Positions 20,436-31,440 of a stretch of DNA of 64,000 nucleotides are shown in pieces. The stretch's first letter is position 1; each line of letters opens with the position of its first letter. The DNA comes from Lentisphaeria bacterium (GTDB lineage: Bacteria; Verrucomicrobiota; Lentisphaeria; Victivallales; Victivallaceae): the NCBI GenBank assembly GCA_022009855.1, contig CP091727.1, forward strand, positions 4,712,001 through 4,776,000. The letters are read 5' to 3'. The translations under genes were made by a program, and so were the position numbers. The notes under the pieces were generated by a model. The model searched no databases. It worked only from the letters and a program-made list of their open reading frames with translations, and had not been told where the DNA came from.

Positions 20436-23400
20436 TCTTCACAACCCTTTTTGACTCTATAAATCCGGTAAAATATCGTATCCCCACTCAATGAGAATGT
20501 CAGAACCTCCCCCCGCCCATGGCATGGGATCTCTTTTTGAAGCGTACCGTCTCCGTTCAATGCAGTCACCCGGCACGATTCGGGAGATTCCATTCCCCAC
20601 AATTCAATCCGGGCCCGGACCGGCTCAATCATAATGGGGGCTCGGCCTCGATCAAGTGCCCGACTGCCGGAAGCATCCCAGACCATACCGCTGTTCTCAC
20701 ATCTGCCGCATGCCGTCAGCAACAGGTTTGCAGAACGGGAAACCGCCTCGCCGTCCATGGAGGTGACGACAATGCTCTGCGGATTTTCGCTTTGAGAAAA
20801 CACCTTCAAAGGAGCAGTTTCCGGCAGCAGCTTCTCAGCCCGGTCCAGACGTCCGATCACCGCCCGGGTTCGAAGTGAATCCAGCAGAAACACGCCCTTC
20901 GTCCTGTGCCAGATCAATTCCCCGGTATCACTCTCCAGCCTCTGACTGAAATTTGGAGGAGCGGCTTCGGTCACTCCGGTCGCATCGAACTCCGTATACA
21001 GCCGATGAATGAAAGGATTGAATCCAACGGATGGCTGCGGAGTTTCCCGCAGATAGACGCTGTCTTTATCATAGATTGCGGCGGGAACCGCAATGCGGGC
21101 AGGTGCGACGTCCCCCCCGTAAAAAACACATGCGATGCTGCCATCCACTGTCCGATGAAAACCGGGTCATTGTGTACCTCCTGACTCCACTCGATCCGAC
21201 TGCGTTTTCGAGTGGTTCCGCTGTAGCTGTGAGCAATCAGACAATCTACATCCTGCAATGCGGCATAAGCAGCTACGAATACTGGTGCATCATTCCGCCA
21301 AGGAAAGATATCCTTATTGTGGTAGTTCCACTCCGTGACGGTCAGCGGCTTATTCTTCACCCTGGCCAGCGCAATCTGGGTAATGGTATCATAATCGGGG
21401 ATATCCCCCTGCAGCATCGGTCTTGCACCGAAGAAATAGGGATGCAGGTCAACAAAATCAAGATCGGCAACGGACATTAAATCCGGCGGATTGAGGAACA
21501 GCGGTTGAGAACCGGTGATCGGTATCTTTACGCCAAGAGAACGCAGGTACTGACACATCTCCCGGTTGCCTGCCGTTTGAAGCTCGGTGGCGAAACGGAT
21601 GCCGTCCGTGAGACGCGGGGTATCCCGTCCTCCCCAGTTTCCCAACGGCATTCCGACGGGAAGCACCGCCTTGACGTTGCCCGCGCCGAGGGTTTCATCC
21701 GGACCGAGAGAGTTGCCCCAGGCGGCTTTCAGCTTCTGCTGATCGGCATAGCGGCGCAATAACCAGGCATTCCAGAGTTTCGTATAAGTTTCCAGATACG
21801 GCCCGTCGAGTTTTCGCCAGACATCCAGCAGGAAAACGCTGTTCTCGTTGGCTAAATCGATCAGGGCGATGGCCGGTTCTTCAACGTAGCGCAAACCGGT
21901 CCACGGATTACGGTGCAGCAGCAGCTCCCGGGCAAACCTCTTTCGTGCGGCAATCGTGGCCCGGTCGAAATAGATGCCGCGTTTCTCCTCCGAATTGCCG
22001 AATTTATCCGTTTTTCCGACGATGACGCCATCCTGACTGGTATAAACCCGCGCACTGTCCAAATCGAGGTAAATATAGATGCCCTGCTCCTTCAGCTTTG
22101 CAATCAGGTAATCCAATTGCGCCATGCGTTTCTCCGACAGGTTACTGGAAGCCGCTCCGTCACCGAAGATGTTGACACGTGGCTTGTTCTGGGCAGTGAA
22201 AGCATTGTTGTCATAGAGATGCAGCCGTACAATGTTGCAACCCAGTTCCGCCAGATGTTTCGCCAGAGTCTCCGCCTGTTCCACTTCCGGGAAACAGGCG
22301 GCGCCAACCAGAGCCAGTCCGAAAAATTTGGCCCGTTTCCCGTTCTTAAATTCAAATCGTCCATTTCGGACACCGACAAATCCGTATTTTCCGGCTGGAG
22401 CGTGGCGCGTTATTTCCCGGGATCCGTCCAATGGATTCTTTTCTCCGGAGAGCGGCAGTTCCGTCACGGAAAAAGGCACCCAGCCCCGGAGATCGGTACG
22501 ATGCTGCTTTGCAGTTCCGCGAACCAGCGAAACCTGCTGATTTGATCCGGTCAGAGCAACCAGAATCGGCATCCCCGGAGCGCGCACCGAAGAGAAGAGA
22601 ATCGATTGAATCTTTTTCTGAGGATGGGGATTGTTCCAGCCGTGAATAACCAATCCGACCGGAGAACGTCTGGCAGATTTCCCCTGCCAGCCGACGACCG
22701 CCTCCTCCAGATCTGCAGGAGTCCACCAGTCTGTGATGTTTTTCCGATTACCAGCGGAATATCGCAGCCGTCACCGTCGGCATAGCGGATCCGGTAGCTG
22801 CCGATTTTCTCCCCTTTGGCCCCCACGCGGAGGCGTGGAGGAAATAGAGCGAACGCGCATGGGCGTTCATCGGGATTTCCACCGCATCGGGAAGATGACG
22901 CTTCACGGCATTGCCCAGAACGATACAGCTTCTGCCGCCGTTTTCCGCCGGATTTACGATGGAAAAAGGAACTCCGCCGAAAAGTTGCCGGCCAACCGGA
23001 ATGTTGCGTAGATCGTTGCCGCCCGCCCCTTCATCCGTCCAGCCGCCCAGACCATCATTTGCCCTGGAATTTTCCTGAAATCCCATGTTGGAAACTGTGC
23101 GCAGGTCGATGGAAGAATATTTCACGACCTGCATCTCATTCATCAGGTTCGAATCGGCCTTCTCCCCTCCCGGCGGGAAAATAATTTCAAACCCGAAGGA
23201 GACAGGTTTATCCTGAATGAACGCCCCTCCCCCGGCCCCCCGGAAGCGGAAGCTGTTTTGGCTCCAACGGGCTCTCCTCCCATCCAGAAGCGCGGCAGAA
23301 GCTCCGGCAAAATGGAATTGAAAGTGATCCACGGTTCCGCGAATGATTCCGGGGACGAGCAGAGAACCCTGGGGAAAAGTCTCCGCATCAGGCAATCGGC

Positions 23401-23862
23401 CTTTCATTTTGTCCCGGTTGAAGGAATAGTTTTTTCCGCACCAGACATTTCCGGGCAGCAAAATGGAATATTCGACAGCATGAAGTCGTTCCGGGGACAG
23501 ATTCGTAAAAGTATACTCCACCTTGAGCCGGGCGGGTTGCAGCGTAATGACTTTCGTCAGCCGAAACTGGTTCGATTTTTTCATATTTACAGACAAACCG
23601 CCCTTTTCAAAGTCCGGCTCCAATTCACAATTCATTCCCCGTCGGTATTCGAAAAAAGCCTTCCCGCCATTCCGGAAAGCGGAAAACATTTCCCTGAACA
23701 GCTGCAGCCCAGCCTCCCCCGGCGGATCTGCAGCTGTCCGGTGTCGACAATTTCAGCTGAATAGGCCGGATAAGTAACATGAATTCCGGCAGATACCGGA
23801 CCTGCAGTCGCTACGGCAACCAAACTGTATAAGATAAATGAAAACCGTTTTTTACGCATCAT
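20384..23862 (-). CDS. Large secreted clan GH-A-like glycoside hydrolase
   Basis: A signal peptide (MMRKKRFSFILYSLVAVATA) begins at 23862. The N-terminal 350 residues are a beta supersandwich (LKVEYTFTNLSPERLHAVEY), then NITDWWTPADLEEAVVGWQG, then a (beta/alpha)8 barrel: NGKRAKFFGLALVGAACFP, LAELGCNIVRLHLYDNNAF, acid/base Glu in IALIDLANENSVFLL and nucleophile Glu in KPLTVTEWNYHNKD. A C-terminal beta domain follows. Frame changes near 23700, 22800, 22700-22650 and 21140 are needed; about 1,150 residues. If the A run near 20445 is one base longer, the protein ends VKKGL just before the next ATG at 20435. Substrate unknown. Confidence 0.72.
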
Positions 23863-23929
23863 TGTACCTTTCTGGAAATTCCTCCATCTCAGGATTCAGT
23901 CATGAAATTTTCTGTGTTGTTGATCAGAT

Positions 23930-24673
23930 TCAGAACAGACGATAAAAACTGATGTTTTCCGCCTTCCAGGTCATATTGCTGGCTGAAGGATCAGATGCCG
24001 CATGTCGAACGACGTCATCCAAGCGGAACGACTCGCCATGTCCATCCAGAAATGTGAAGTTCATCACCTTGCTGTGCGGCATCTTTCCCATGTCACCGCC
24101 CACCGGAGCAATCAAGCCCTGAAAATAATATGTTCCGTACGCATTGCTCGGCCCTCCACCGGAAGGTGCCCGATAGCAGCAGATGAATTCTATCACGCGG
24201 GCAGGATGACGAATCGAAACGTTTTTGCGGGGAACTGCCACTCCGGAGACGATACTTGTCAGACTGTTGTTGTAGGCATACGTCATCAACTTCCCGGATC
24301 TGTCTCCAAAGGAGGGACAGGCCGCTACACTCAGGGGCAGGTAGGTCGCCCAGGTCACTACAGCCGGATTGTAATTGATGAAAAGCCCTCCCCAGCGGGA
24401 TATTCTGGTCGCCCCTCGATAGATCTCCCACGGCACCAGCACTCCGTTGTTGTCATTCTGATACGAGACGTGGGCGGAAGAATATTGCTTCATCTGCGCC
24501 AGACAGTTGACCGACTTGGCGGTTTCCCGTGCCCGGTTCAATGCCGGCAACAGCATGGACGCTAAAACGGCGATAATCGCAATAACAACAAGCAATTCTA
24601 TCAACGTGAAACAATTTCTCATCTGTTTTCTCTCCCGTTGGTTCATGCTGTGGCTGATCAGATAAAAATTCAT
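23930..24673 (-). CDS. Pseudopilin-like protein with H-X9-DG motif
   Basis: A type II secretion/type IV pilin N-terminus: short basic leader, then FTLIELLVVIAIIAVLASML with Glu at +5, cleavable by a prepilin peptidase. The C-terminal half holds HSKVMNFTFLDG, exactly His-X9-Asp-Gly. Both are the defining marks of the prepilin-type processing-associated family abundant in Lentisphaerota and Planctomycetota. Possible starts are 24673 (AGGAG upstream) or 24622 (GGGAGAG upstream, giving the usual short leader MRNCFTLIELL). Intact. It lies between the LacI repressor gene and the secreted GH, in the same direction; a role in secretion or surface display of that enzyme is a hypothesis. Confidence 0.82.
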   Translation of the reverse strand: MNFYLISHSMNQRERKQMRNCFTLIELLVVIAIIAVLASMLLPALNRARETAKSVNCLAQMKQYSSAHVSYQNDNNGVLVPWEIYRGATRISRWGGLFINYNPAVVTWATYLPLSVAACPSFGDRSGKLMTYAYNNSLTSIVSGVAVPRKNVSIRHPARVIEFICCYRAPSGGGPSNAYGTYYFQGLIAPVGGDMGKMPHSKVMNFTFLDGHGESFRLDDVVRHAASDPSASNMTWKAENISFYRLF

Positions 24674-24690
24674 ACCTTGTTCTCCTGGGG

Positions 24691-25722
24691 TTAAGGGGTG
24701 TAAATCTGGGCCGTTGTAACGGAAGGATGCCCGGTACTTTCCCGAACAATCAGCGGACAGGGAAAGATGCTTTTCGGCAGCGGCCGATCGGAATCCTTTA
24801 AACAGAGAGACAGTTCCCGGATGGCCAGAGAGGCTATTTCACGGATCGGATGATGAACAGTCGTGAGGGCCGGGACGAAACAACTGCATTGCGGCAAATC
24901 GTCAAACCCCACAACCGAAAGGTCATCTGGAATCTTTCGCCCCGTTTCCCAAGCAGCCCGGAATACGCCGGGAATCTCCTCGTCACTGGTAACCATCAAG
25001 GCCGTCAACTCCGGGTGACGTTCAAGAAGCGATACCGTTTCCCTTCGCACCTCGGTACAGGCATCTCCCGGCTCTATCACCCAGGAGGGCGGCGGGACAA
25101 TTCCGATTTCAGCCAGGCCGTCCTGCCAGGCTTGAAAGCGTTCCTGATGGTTGGCAGTACGCAGAGGATGGCGCACATAGCCGATATTTCGATGCCCCAG
25201 TTCAATGAGGTGTTTCACAGCGGCGAGAGAACCTGAATAGGCGTCATGATTGACAAAACCGAATTTCCCTTCCTCCCCAGTGGGATAACTATCTACAAGC
25301 ATCACCTTGAGTTCGGAATTGGCGAGGGCGGGAAACTCATTCTGAAATTGAAACGGCAAAAGCACAATCACGCCGGAACACTGAAGTTCCCGGATTTCTT
25401 CCAGCAAAGTGCGTTTCCCCGAAGCGGAATGGATGACAGAGCAAAAATCAATACCGAACTCTTCCGCAGTTTCCGTGAATCCGTGATACAACTCAGTCAG
25501 ATATCCGCCGAAACAATCGCTGCTTTGAAGAATTGCTATCCGTTTCTCTCGAATCAGATGGTTGCACGCCACATAGTTGTGCTTCTTCAACAGCTCATTC
25601 ACCCGTTTACGAACCTCCTCGCTGACACCATTGCGTCCGTTCATCGCACGGGATACACTGGCGATCGAGAGTCCCGCCTCTCTGGCAATACATGTTATGT
25701 TGACGGCTTGATGTTTCGGCAT
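24691..25722 (-). CDS. LacI-family transcriptional repressor
   Basis: An N-terminal helix-turn-helix ITCIAREAGLSIASVSRAMN (residues 9-28) and hinge (LLKKHNYVACNHLI) precede a periplasmic-binding-protein-like sensor (IAILQSSDCFGGYL, GHRNIGYVRHP, VVGFDDLPQCSCFVPALTTV). About 345 residues, intact. The ATG at 25722 is chosen; a GTG three codons upstream is the alternative. It is the first gene of the operon running to 17990, and its promoter overlaps a 20-bp palindrome, so it probably represses itself and the operon until an inducing sugar binds. Confidence 0.88.
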   Translation of the reverse strand: MPKHQAVNITCIAREAGLSIASVSRAMNGRNGVSEEVRKRVNELLKKHNYVACNHLIREKRIAILQSSDCFGGYLTELYHGFTETAEEFGIDFCSVIHSASGKRTLLEEIRELQCSGVIVLLPFQFQNEFPALANSELKVMLVDSYPTGEEGKFGFVNHDAYSGSLAAVKHLIELGHRNIGYVRHPLRTANHQERFQAWQDGLAEIGIVPPPSWVIEPGDACTEVRRETVSLLERHPELTALMVTSDEEIPGVFRAAWETGRKIPDDLSVVGFDDLPQCSCFVPALTTVHHPIREIASLAIRELSLCLKDSDRPLPKSIFPCPLIVRESTGHPSVTTAQIYTP

Positions 25723-25741
25723 ACTGGTCACCGGCCTGTTT

Positions 25742-25783
25742 TTTTATTTACGTAAATAAAATATCCTTTTTTTCCAGTGTCAA
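25742..25783 (-). promoter_or_regulatory. Promoter and LacI-type operator of the sugar operon
   Basis: Reading the minus strand: -35 TTGACA (25783-25778), 17-bp spacer, -10 TTTATT (25760-25755). The -10 lies inside a perfect 20-bp palindrome, TTTTATTTACGTAAATAAAA (25742-25761), centred on CG as LacI-family operators usually are. The arrangement predicts repression by blocking RNA polymerase and autoregulation of the adjacent repressor gene. Confidence 0.75.
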
Positions 25784-26116
25784 TAGGCAAATACATTATT
25801 TTCGTTTTTTTTTACGGGGGTAGATTTCCGATGGAATTTGGATTTTCGCAATGAATCGCATTGTCAGGTTGTTTTCATCGCTTCCTTCGACCACGCAATT
25901 AATATTCTGCGCAGATTGCATTCACAACCGGTTCCGAAAAAACAATTGCTCCGACACAAGAAACAATCCACCTGGCCTGAGAAGAAAAAAAGCGAGAACG
26001 GTTCCTCCTTCGGCGGCATGCTGCCGAAGGAGGAACAGGAAGCGATATCGAAAAAAGATTTTAATGAAAAGCAAATGTCGCTCGGACACTCCTCTACTGC
26101 AACAACGGCAATTCTT
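25784..26116. other. Intergenic region between LacI gene and uvrA
   Basis: About 330 bp with no convincing gene. The only clear structure is the uvrA terminator hairpin at 26002-26035. Confidence 0.5.
25984..26035 (-). terminator. Terminator downstream of uvrA
   Basis: A 13-bp perfect stem TTCCTCCTTCGGC / GCCGAAGGAGGAA (26002-26014 with 26023-26035) lies 80 bp past the uvrA stop. On the minus strand it is followed after 10 bases by a T7 tract (complement of 25985-25991). Confidence 0.6.
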
Positions 26117-28975
26117 TCAGAGATAGCGGCGGAGGTAACGCCCGGTGTGGGAGCGCTTCACCTTCGCCACCTCTTCCGGAGTCCCGGCGGCGACGATCGT
26201 CCCACCGCCATCGCCCCCCTCCGGACCGAGGTCGAGCAGATAATCCGCCGTCTTGATCACATCCAGATTGTGTTCGATCACGATCACCGTATTGCCCATA
26301 TCCCGCAGTTTGAACAGCACTTTGAGCAACTGGTCGATGTCAGCCAGATGCAGTCCGGTGGTCGGTTCATCAAGGATATAAACTGTATGGCCGCGCGGCA
26401 CCCGCGCGAGTTCCGCCGCCAGCTTCACCCGCTGCGCCTCCCCGCCGGAAAGCGTGGTCGCCGGCTGTCCGAGCGTCACGTATCCCAGCCCCACCTCCTG
26501 CAATGTCTTGAACTTGCGCGCAAGCGACGGAATCGCACTGAAAAACTCAACCGCCTGATTCACCGTGAGATCGAGCACGTCGGCGATGTTCTTCTTCTTG
26601 TAGTGAACCCCGAGCGTCTCCTTGTTGAACCGCCGTCCGGCGCAGGCCGCACACTCCACATACACATCGGAGAGGAACTGCATCTCAATCTTTTTGATGC
26701 CGTCCCCACGGCACTCCTCGCAGCGCCCCCCCTTCACGTTGAAGCTGAACCGCCCCGGACCATATCCGCGCACCTTCGACTCCGGCAGCTCCGAGAAGAG
26801 TTTCCGGATTCCGCCGAATGCGTCGGTGTAGGTCGCCGGATTCGACCGCGGCGTCCTGCCGATCGGACTCTGGTCGATGACGATCGCCTTGTCGACGAAC
26901 TCCAGCCCCTCGACCGCGCGGCACGGTCCCGGCGGCAGGTCCTGAATCCCCTGATGGGCGTTCAGCGCCCGCACAAGAATTCCATTGATGAGCGAACTCT
27001 TCCCGGATCCGGAAACCCCGGTGACGCAGGTGAAGGTGCCGAGCGGAATCTCCGCATCGATGTTGCGCAGGTTGTTGTACCGGGCGCCGCGAATCACCAG
27101 CTTGTGCCCGTTCCCCTTCTGCCGCACGGCAGGCACTTCGATCTTCCGCCGTCCGGCGAGGAAGTCCGCAGTGAGCGAACGGGGAAATTGACCAGCTCCT
27201 TCGGCGTCCCCCACGCCACCAGTTCGCCGCCGTGCACCCCCGCCCCCGGACCGAGGTCGAGCACGTAGTCTGCCCGTTCGATCGTGTCAAGATCGTGTTC
27301 GACCACCAGCACGGTATTGCCGATGTCGCGGAGTTTTTCCAGCGTCGCCAGCAGCCGGTCGTTGTCGCGCTGGTGCAGTCCGATAGAAGGTTCGTCGAGG
27401 ATGTAGAGAACGCCCACCAGTCCGCAGCCGAGCTGGGTGGCGAGTCGGATGCGCTGCGCCTCCCCGCCGGAAAGCGTACTGGAAACCCGGTTGAGCGTGA
27501 GGTAGTTCAAACCCACGTCGCAGAGAAAGGTCAGCCGGCTCCGGATCTCTTTGAGCACATCTCCGGCGATGACCGCATGTTCTCCGTCGAGCTTGAGTTC
27601 GGCAATGAAATCCCGCGCGGCCGAAACGCTGAGCGCGTTGAAGCGGTCGATCGACAGCCCTCCCACCGTCACCGCGAGGCTGACCGGATTCAGCCGCGCC
27701 CCGTGACAGGCGGGACACTCCCGCGGACTCAGGTACGCGCTCAGCCGCTCCCGGACCGATTCGGATTCGGTTTCCACCATCCGGCGGCGCAGGTTTCGAG
27801 GATTCCTTCAAACGGCTTGCTCCAGTGGAACTTTTTCCGTGCATGTAGTAGTCGAATTCAAGCGGCTCCTCGCCGCTGCCGTAGAGCAGAATGTGCCGCG
27901 TCCGTTCGGAGAGCTTCTCGAACGGCGTGGTGAGCATATCCGGTTCGTTCAGCCATTCGGCGAGCTTGCGCAGCAGCAGATTGTAGTAGATGATGAGATG
28001 GCGCGGGCCGCGACGCCACCCCGGAATCGCCCCGTTGCGGATTGACAGCGACGGATCCGGCACCACTTTGGCCGGGTCCATCACCTGCTGAATTCCCAGT
28101 CCGTTGCAGGTGGTGCACGCTCCGTAAGGGGAGTTGAAGGAGAAGTTGCGCGGCAGCAGTTCGCCGCAGGAGATGCCGCAGTCCGGACAGGCGAGGTTCT
28201 CGCTGAACTTCTCTTCCGCAAATCCGCCCGGTTTCCCGGTTTCATCCGGCGGCTCCTCCAGCAGAACATGGATGGTCCCGGAACCGTGACGCAATGCGGT
28301 TTCCACCGAATCGGTCAGGCGCGAAGGATCGATTTTCCCGGAAATTAGCCGGTCGACTACCGCTTCGATGGTGTGGCGCTTGTTCTTCTCCAGCGCGGGC
28401 AGCTCCTCCTCCTCAAGCTGTAGAATCTTCCCGTCGATCCGCACCCTGATGAACCCCTCGGAACGGATCGATTCGAGCACGTCGCGATGTTCCCCCTTGC
28501 GCCCGTTGACGAAAGGGGCGAGAATCATCATCTTCCGCCCCGCCGGCAGCGCCAGCAGCTGTTCGGCGATCGCCTGTGCGGACTGCGATTCGAGCACCCG
28601 TCCGCAATGAGGACAGTGCGCGATGCCGACGTGAGCGTAGAGCAGCCGCAGATAGTCGTAGATTTCGGTCACGGTCGCCACCGTCGAACGAGGTGTGCCG
28701 CCCGCCGTACGCTGTTCGATGGCGATGGCGGGGGAAAGTCCTTCAATATGTTCTACCTTCGGCTTCTGAAGCCGGTCGAGGAACTGCCGCGCGTAAGCGG
28801 AGAGACTCTCGACGTAGCGCCGCTGCCCCTCGGCATAGAGGGTGTCGAAGGCGAGCGAAGACTTTCCGGAGCCGGAAAGTCCGGTGATCACCACCAGCTT
28901 GTTGCGCGGAATCGTCACATCGATGTTCTTGAGATTGTGCTGTGACGCGCCGCGGATGTGGATCGATTCAAACAT
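26117..28975 (-). CDS. uvrA: UvrABC excinuclease subunit A
   Basis: DNA-damage recognition ATPase of nucleotide excision repair. N-terminus MFESIHIRGASQHNLKNIDV, Walker A 1 GLSGSGKSSLAFDTLYAEGQ, zinc-finger Cys pairs (CPDCG..., CTTCNGLG), signature LSGGEAQRIRLATQLG, second half GVSGSGKSSLINGIL, CEECRGDG, LSGGEAQRVKLAAELA and EHNLDVIKTADYLLDLGPEG. About 950 residues, the usual length. As read it is in three frames: indels near 27832 and 27795 and at the G4 run 27181-27184. Because every motif survives on both sides, I treat these as sequence errors. Confidence 0.95.
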
Positions 28976-29107
28976 GATTTCGGAATTCCTTTTCGCAATG
29001 GAATTAATATACCACGTTTTCCGCGCTTTTCACGGTTGAAAAATCGCCGCAAATGAGATATTTTTATTCCGGCGGTGGAAATTTCCGCGGAACAAGGAGG
29101 AATTTTT

Positions 29108-29725
29108 ATGAAACATTCATGTCTGGGAGCCGTGGCGGCACTGTTCCTCGCTTTCGCCGGGATTCAGGCGACGCAGGCCGGCGACTCGTTCGCCGGATCG
29201 GGAGCCGGCCTCTTCAACACCTACGGATTCGACACCGAAATCAGCAGTTCCTGGACGCCGTTCCAGCTGACGTTGGTGCCGTACCTTCAGTTCTTCCGTT
29301 CCGACGTTGAGGTGTGCGGACTCAATCTGGCGGCACTGCTGACCAACCAGTACCGTGCCTATGGAATTTCGGTCGCGCCATTCGCGGCGTGCAACGAGGT
29401 CGGCGGGCTGGAGGTGAAAGGGTTCGGCGCGGCGGAACGAAACCGCGGCTTTTCGATCGGCGTGGTTTCGATCTTTGTCGAGAATCTCGGTGCGATGTTC
29501 GGCGTGGTGAACCTCTCCGGTGTGGATGCAACCCGTTCGGTCGGCAATTCCTGGGGGTGGCAGATCGGACTTTACAATCACAACGAAAATCAGGGTGCGG
29601 TTCAGATCGGTCTGTTGAACTACAACGCCCGCGCGGCGATTCCGTGGCTGCCCTTCTTCAACCTCTCCAGCGAGCTCGCCGACGACGTCAAAGCCGCGGC
29701 GCAGGCGGCGGAACGGAGCAAGTAA
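29108..29725 (+). CDS. Exported surface-repeat-like protein (LA_2272 type)
   Basis: ATG at 29108 behind AAGGAGG. A signal peptide MKHSCLGAVAALFLAFAG with cleavage near ATQA-GD. The mature part contains short Gly-aromatic repeats of the LA_2272 surface-repeat kind: GVVSIFVENLGAMFGVVNLS, WGWQIGLYNHNENQGAVQIG, GLLNYNARA. About 205 residues, intact. Probably beta-rich and outer-membrane or periplasmic. It stands alone, divergent from uvrA. Function unknown. Confidence 0.65.
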   Translation: MKHSCLGAVAALFLAFAGIQATQAGDSFAGSGAGLFNTYGFDTEISSSWTPFQLTLVPYLQFFRSDVEVCGLNLAALLTNQYRAYGISVAPFAACNEVGGLEVKGFGAAERNRGFSIGVVSIFVENLGAMFGVVNLSGVDATRSVGNSWGWQIGLYNHNENQGAVQIGLLNYNARAAIPWLPFFNLSSELADDVKAAAQAAERSK

Positions 29726-29873
29726 CCGCCCGGGACAGAGCAGCGGAAATTCCGACACGGCGGTAGTCCAACTGAAGTCCGGGCTGCGCTTTCGCCGCAA
29801 GCCGGAATCCTTCCCCTCTCCGGCGGCGGAAACCAGCTGGAAGAAAGAAATCTCAATCTTCCATTTCATGGCA

Positions 29874-29919
29874 TTGATTTTCAACCCGGCTGTGTTATAT
29901 TATAATTTGTATTACAAAA
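29874..29919 (+). promoter_or_regulatory. Sigma70 promoter and GntR/FadR-type operator
   Basis: -35 TTGATT (29874-29879), 17-bp spacer, -10 TATATT (29897-29902). Immediately downstream, TTTGTATTACAAA (29907-29919) is a perfect 6-1-6 palindrome containing the GT...AC core favoured by FadR-subfamily GntR regulators. It lies just before the regulator gene, which suggests autoregulation. Confidence 0.65.
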
Positions 29920-29931
29920 TAGGGATATTCA

Positions 29932-30597
29932 TGATGCCAATGAAGAATTCCAGCAAGACAGAGCAGATAGTGGATGCAATTTTTGTCATACATTATCGAC
30001 CACAAACTGACGTTAAACGATAAATTACCCTCTGAAGAGGAGATGACCGTGCTTTTCGGCGTGAGCCGGGTCTGCGTGCGCGAAGCGCTGCGGGGATTGA
30101 AGTTTCTCGGGCTGGTGGAAACCGGCACCCGGCGCGGCACCCGGATCCGACAGGTCAACTTCGCCCTGCTGAGCCGGATCCTCGGCTTTCAGATCGCCGT
30201 CAGCGACCTCTCCTACTACCAGCTGCTCGAAGCGCGCCTGGCGATCGAACTCAACGCACTCGATATCGCCGCCGGAAAAATCACCCGGGAGCAACTCAAA
30301 GAGCTGCGCGGACTCGCCGACTGCGCCCGTTATGACGACACCCCGGAGGAGATCGAACGCAACTATCAGCGCGATTGCGAATTCCACCGGGCGCTGCTGG
30401 CCGTCAGCGGAAATGAACTGCTCTGCTCCTTCTCGCGTCTCCTGGAAATCTTCTTCAACCGCAGCAGAGCGTCCTGCGCCATGAGCCAGGCCGCGGCCGC
30501 CGAACATCAGGGAATCCTCGACGCGCTGGAAACTCACAACCTCGAACTCGCCCGCGGCATCATGCGAAACCATCTCGCCAAATATAAAGGAGAATAA
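29932..30597 (+). CDS. GntR-family (FadR/FCD subfamily) regulator
   Basis: N-terminal winged helix: KTEQIVDAI joins LSYIIDHKLTLNDKLPSEEE after one indel in the T run at 29980-29984, then VLFGVSRVCVREALRGLKFL and ETGTRRGTRI. The FCD effector domain follows, with metal-site-type residues (EARLAIELNALDIA, NYQRDCEFHRALLAVSGN, EHQGILDALETHNLELARGI). About 220 residues, family length. It lies just upstream of and overlaps the ribosome-binding region of the aldolase gene, so it probably controls that catabolic gene in response to a sugar acid or keto acid. Confidence 0.82.
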
Positions 30598-30603
30598 TCC
30601 ATC

Positions 30604-31403
30604 ATGTTCACCCCCGGAAAAGTGTAACGCTGGAAAAACTGAGACGCGGCGAAACCGTCTTCTGTTTCAAGAGCAACCTCTCCTGCCCCCCGTGCGCTGG
30701 AGATCGCCGCCATGAACGGATTCGAATGCCTCTGGGTCTGCGAAGAACATGTCGCCAACGACCATTCCGTGCTCGAAAGCCAGATTCTCGCCATGAAGAG
30801 CCTCGGCGCCGATCTGGTGGTCCGCGTGGCCCGCGGCTCCTACAGCGATCTGGTCAAGCCGCTCGAACTGGATGCCGCGGGCATCATGGTGCCGCATGTG
30901 ATGTCCGCCGACGACGCCCGCGCCGTGGCACGCAATGTCCGGTTCCATCCGGTCGGCCGCCGCGCCATCGACGGCGGCAACCGCGACGGCGCCTATTGCA
31001 ACATGGAGTTCCGGGAGTATCTTCAGTTCGTCAACCACAACCGCTTCGTCATCGCCCAGATCGAGGATGTGGAAGCGCTGGAAGAGCTGGACGCCATCTG
31101 CGCCGTCCCCGGAATCGACATCATCTTCTTCGGCCCCGGCGACTTCAGCCAGTCGATCGGCCATCCGGGGGAGTTTGATCGTCCGGAGATCGCCGCAGCC
31201 CGCCGTCGGGTCGCAGAAGCCGCGCTCCGGGCCGGCAAGTTCGCCGGAACTGTCGGCGGTCCGGACAACGCGGCGAAACTCATCGCGGAGGGATTCCGCT
31301 TCATCAATCTCGGTTCCGACGTGATCGGTCTCGGCAGTTACTGCCGGGAACTGCTTTCCCGGACGATGAAAATCTCACACACAGCATCGACACGGCGAAG
31401 TGA
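30604..31403 (+). CDS. HpcH/HpaI-family class II aldolase
   Basis: ATG 30604 sits behind AAAGGAG. Reading MFTPGKV, TLEKLRRGETVFCFKSNLSC, then ALEIAAMNGFECLWVCEEH requires indels near 30625 and 30692. Core motifs: DLVVRVARGSYSDLVKPLEL, GIMVPHVMSADDARAV, FVIAQIEDVEALEELDAI (metal-binding Glu) and IIFFGPGDFSQSIGHPG (conserved GPGD loop with metal Asp). Such enzymes reversibly cleave 2-keto-3-deoxy sugar acids to pyruvate and an aldehyde. An indel near 31375 would give the stop at 31401; otherwise the frame runs into the IS. Coupled to the GntR gene; the sugar acid is not identifiable. Confidence 0.8.
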
Positions 31404-31440
31404 AGACGACCGGGAATCCAGCCGACCCCGTTTGCAACAC

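Noticed and set aside
25838..28945. Plus-strand open frames over uvrA (for example 25838-27268)
   Set aside because: Antisense shadows of uvrA, which has all its expected motifs on the minus strand.
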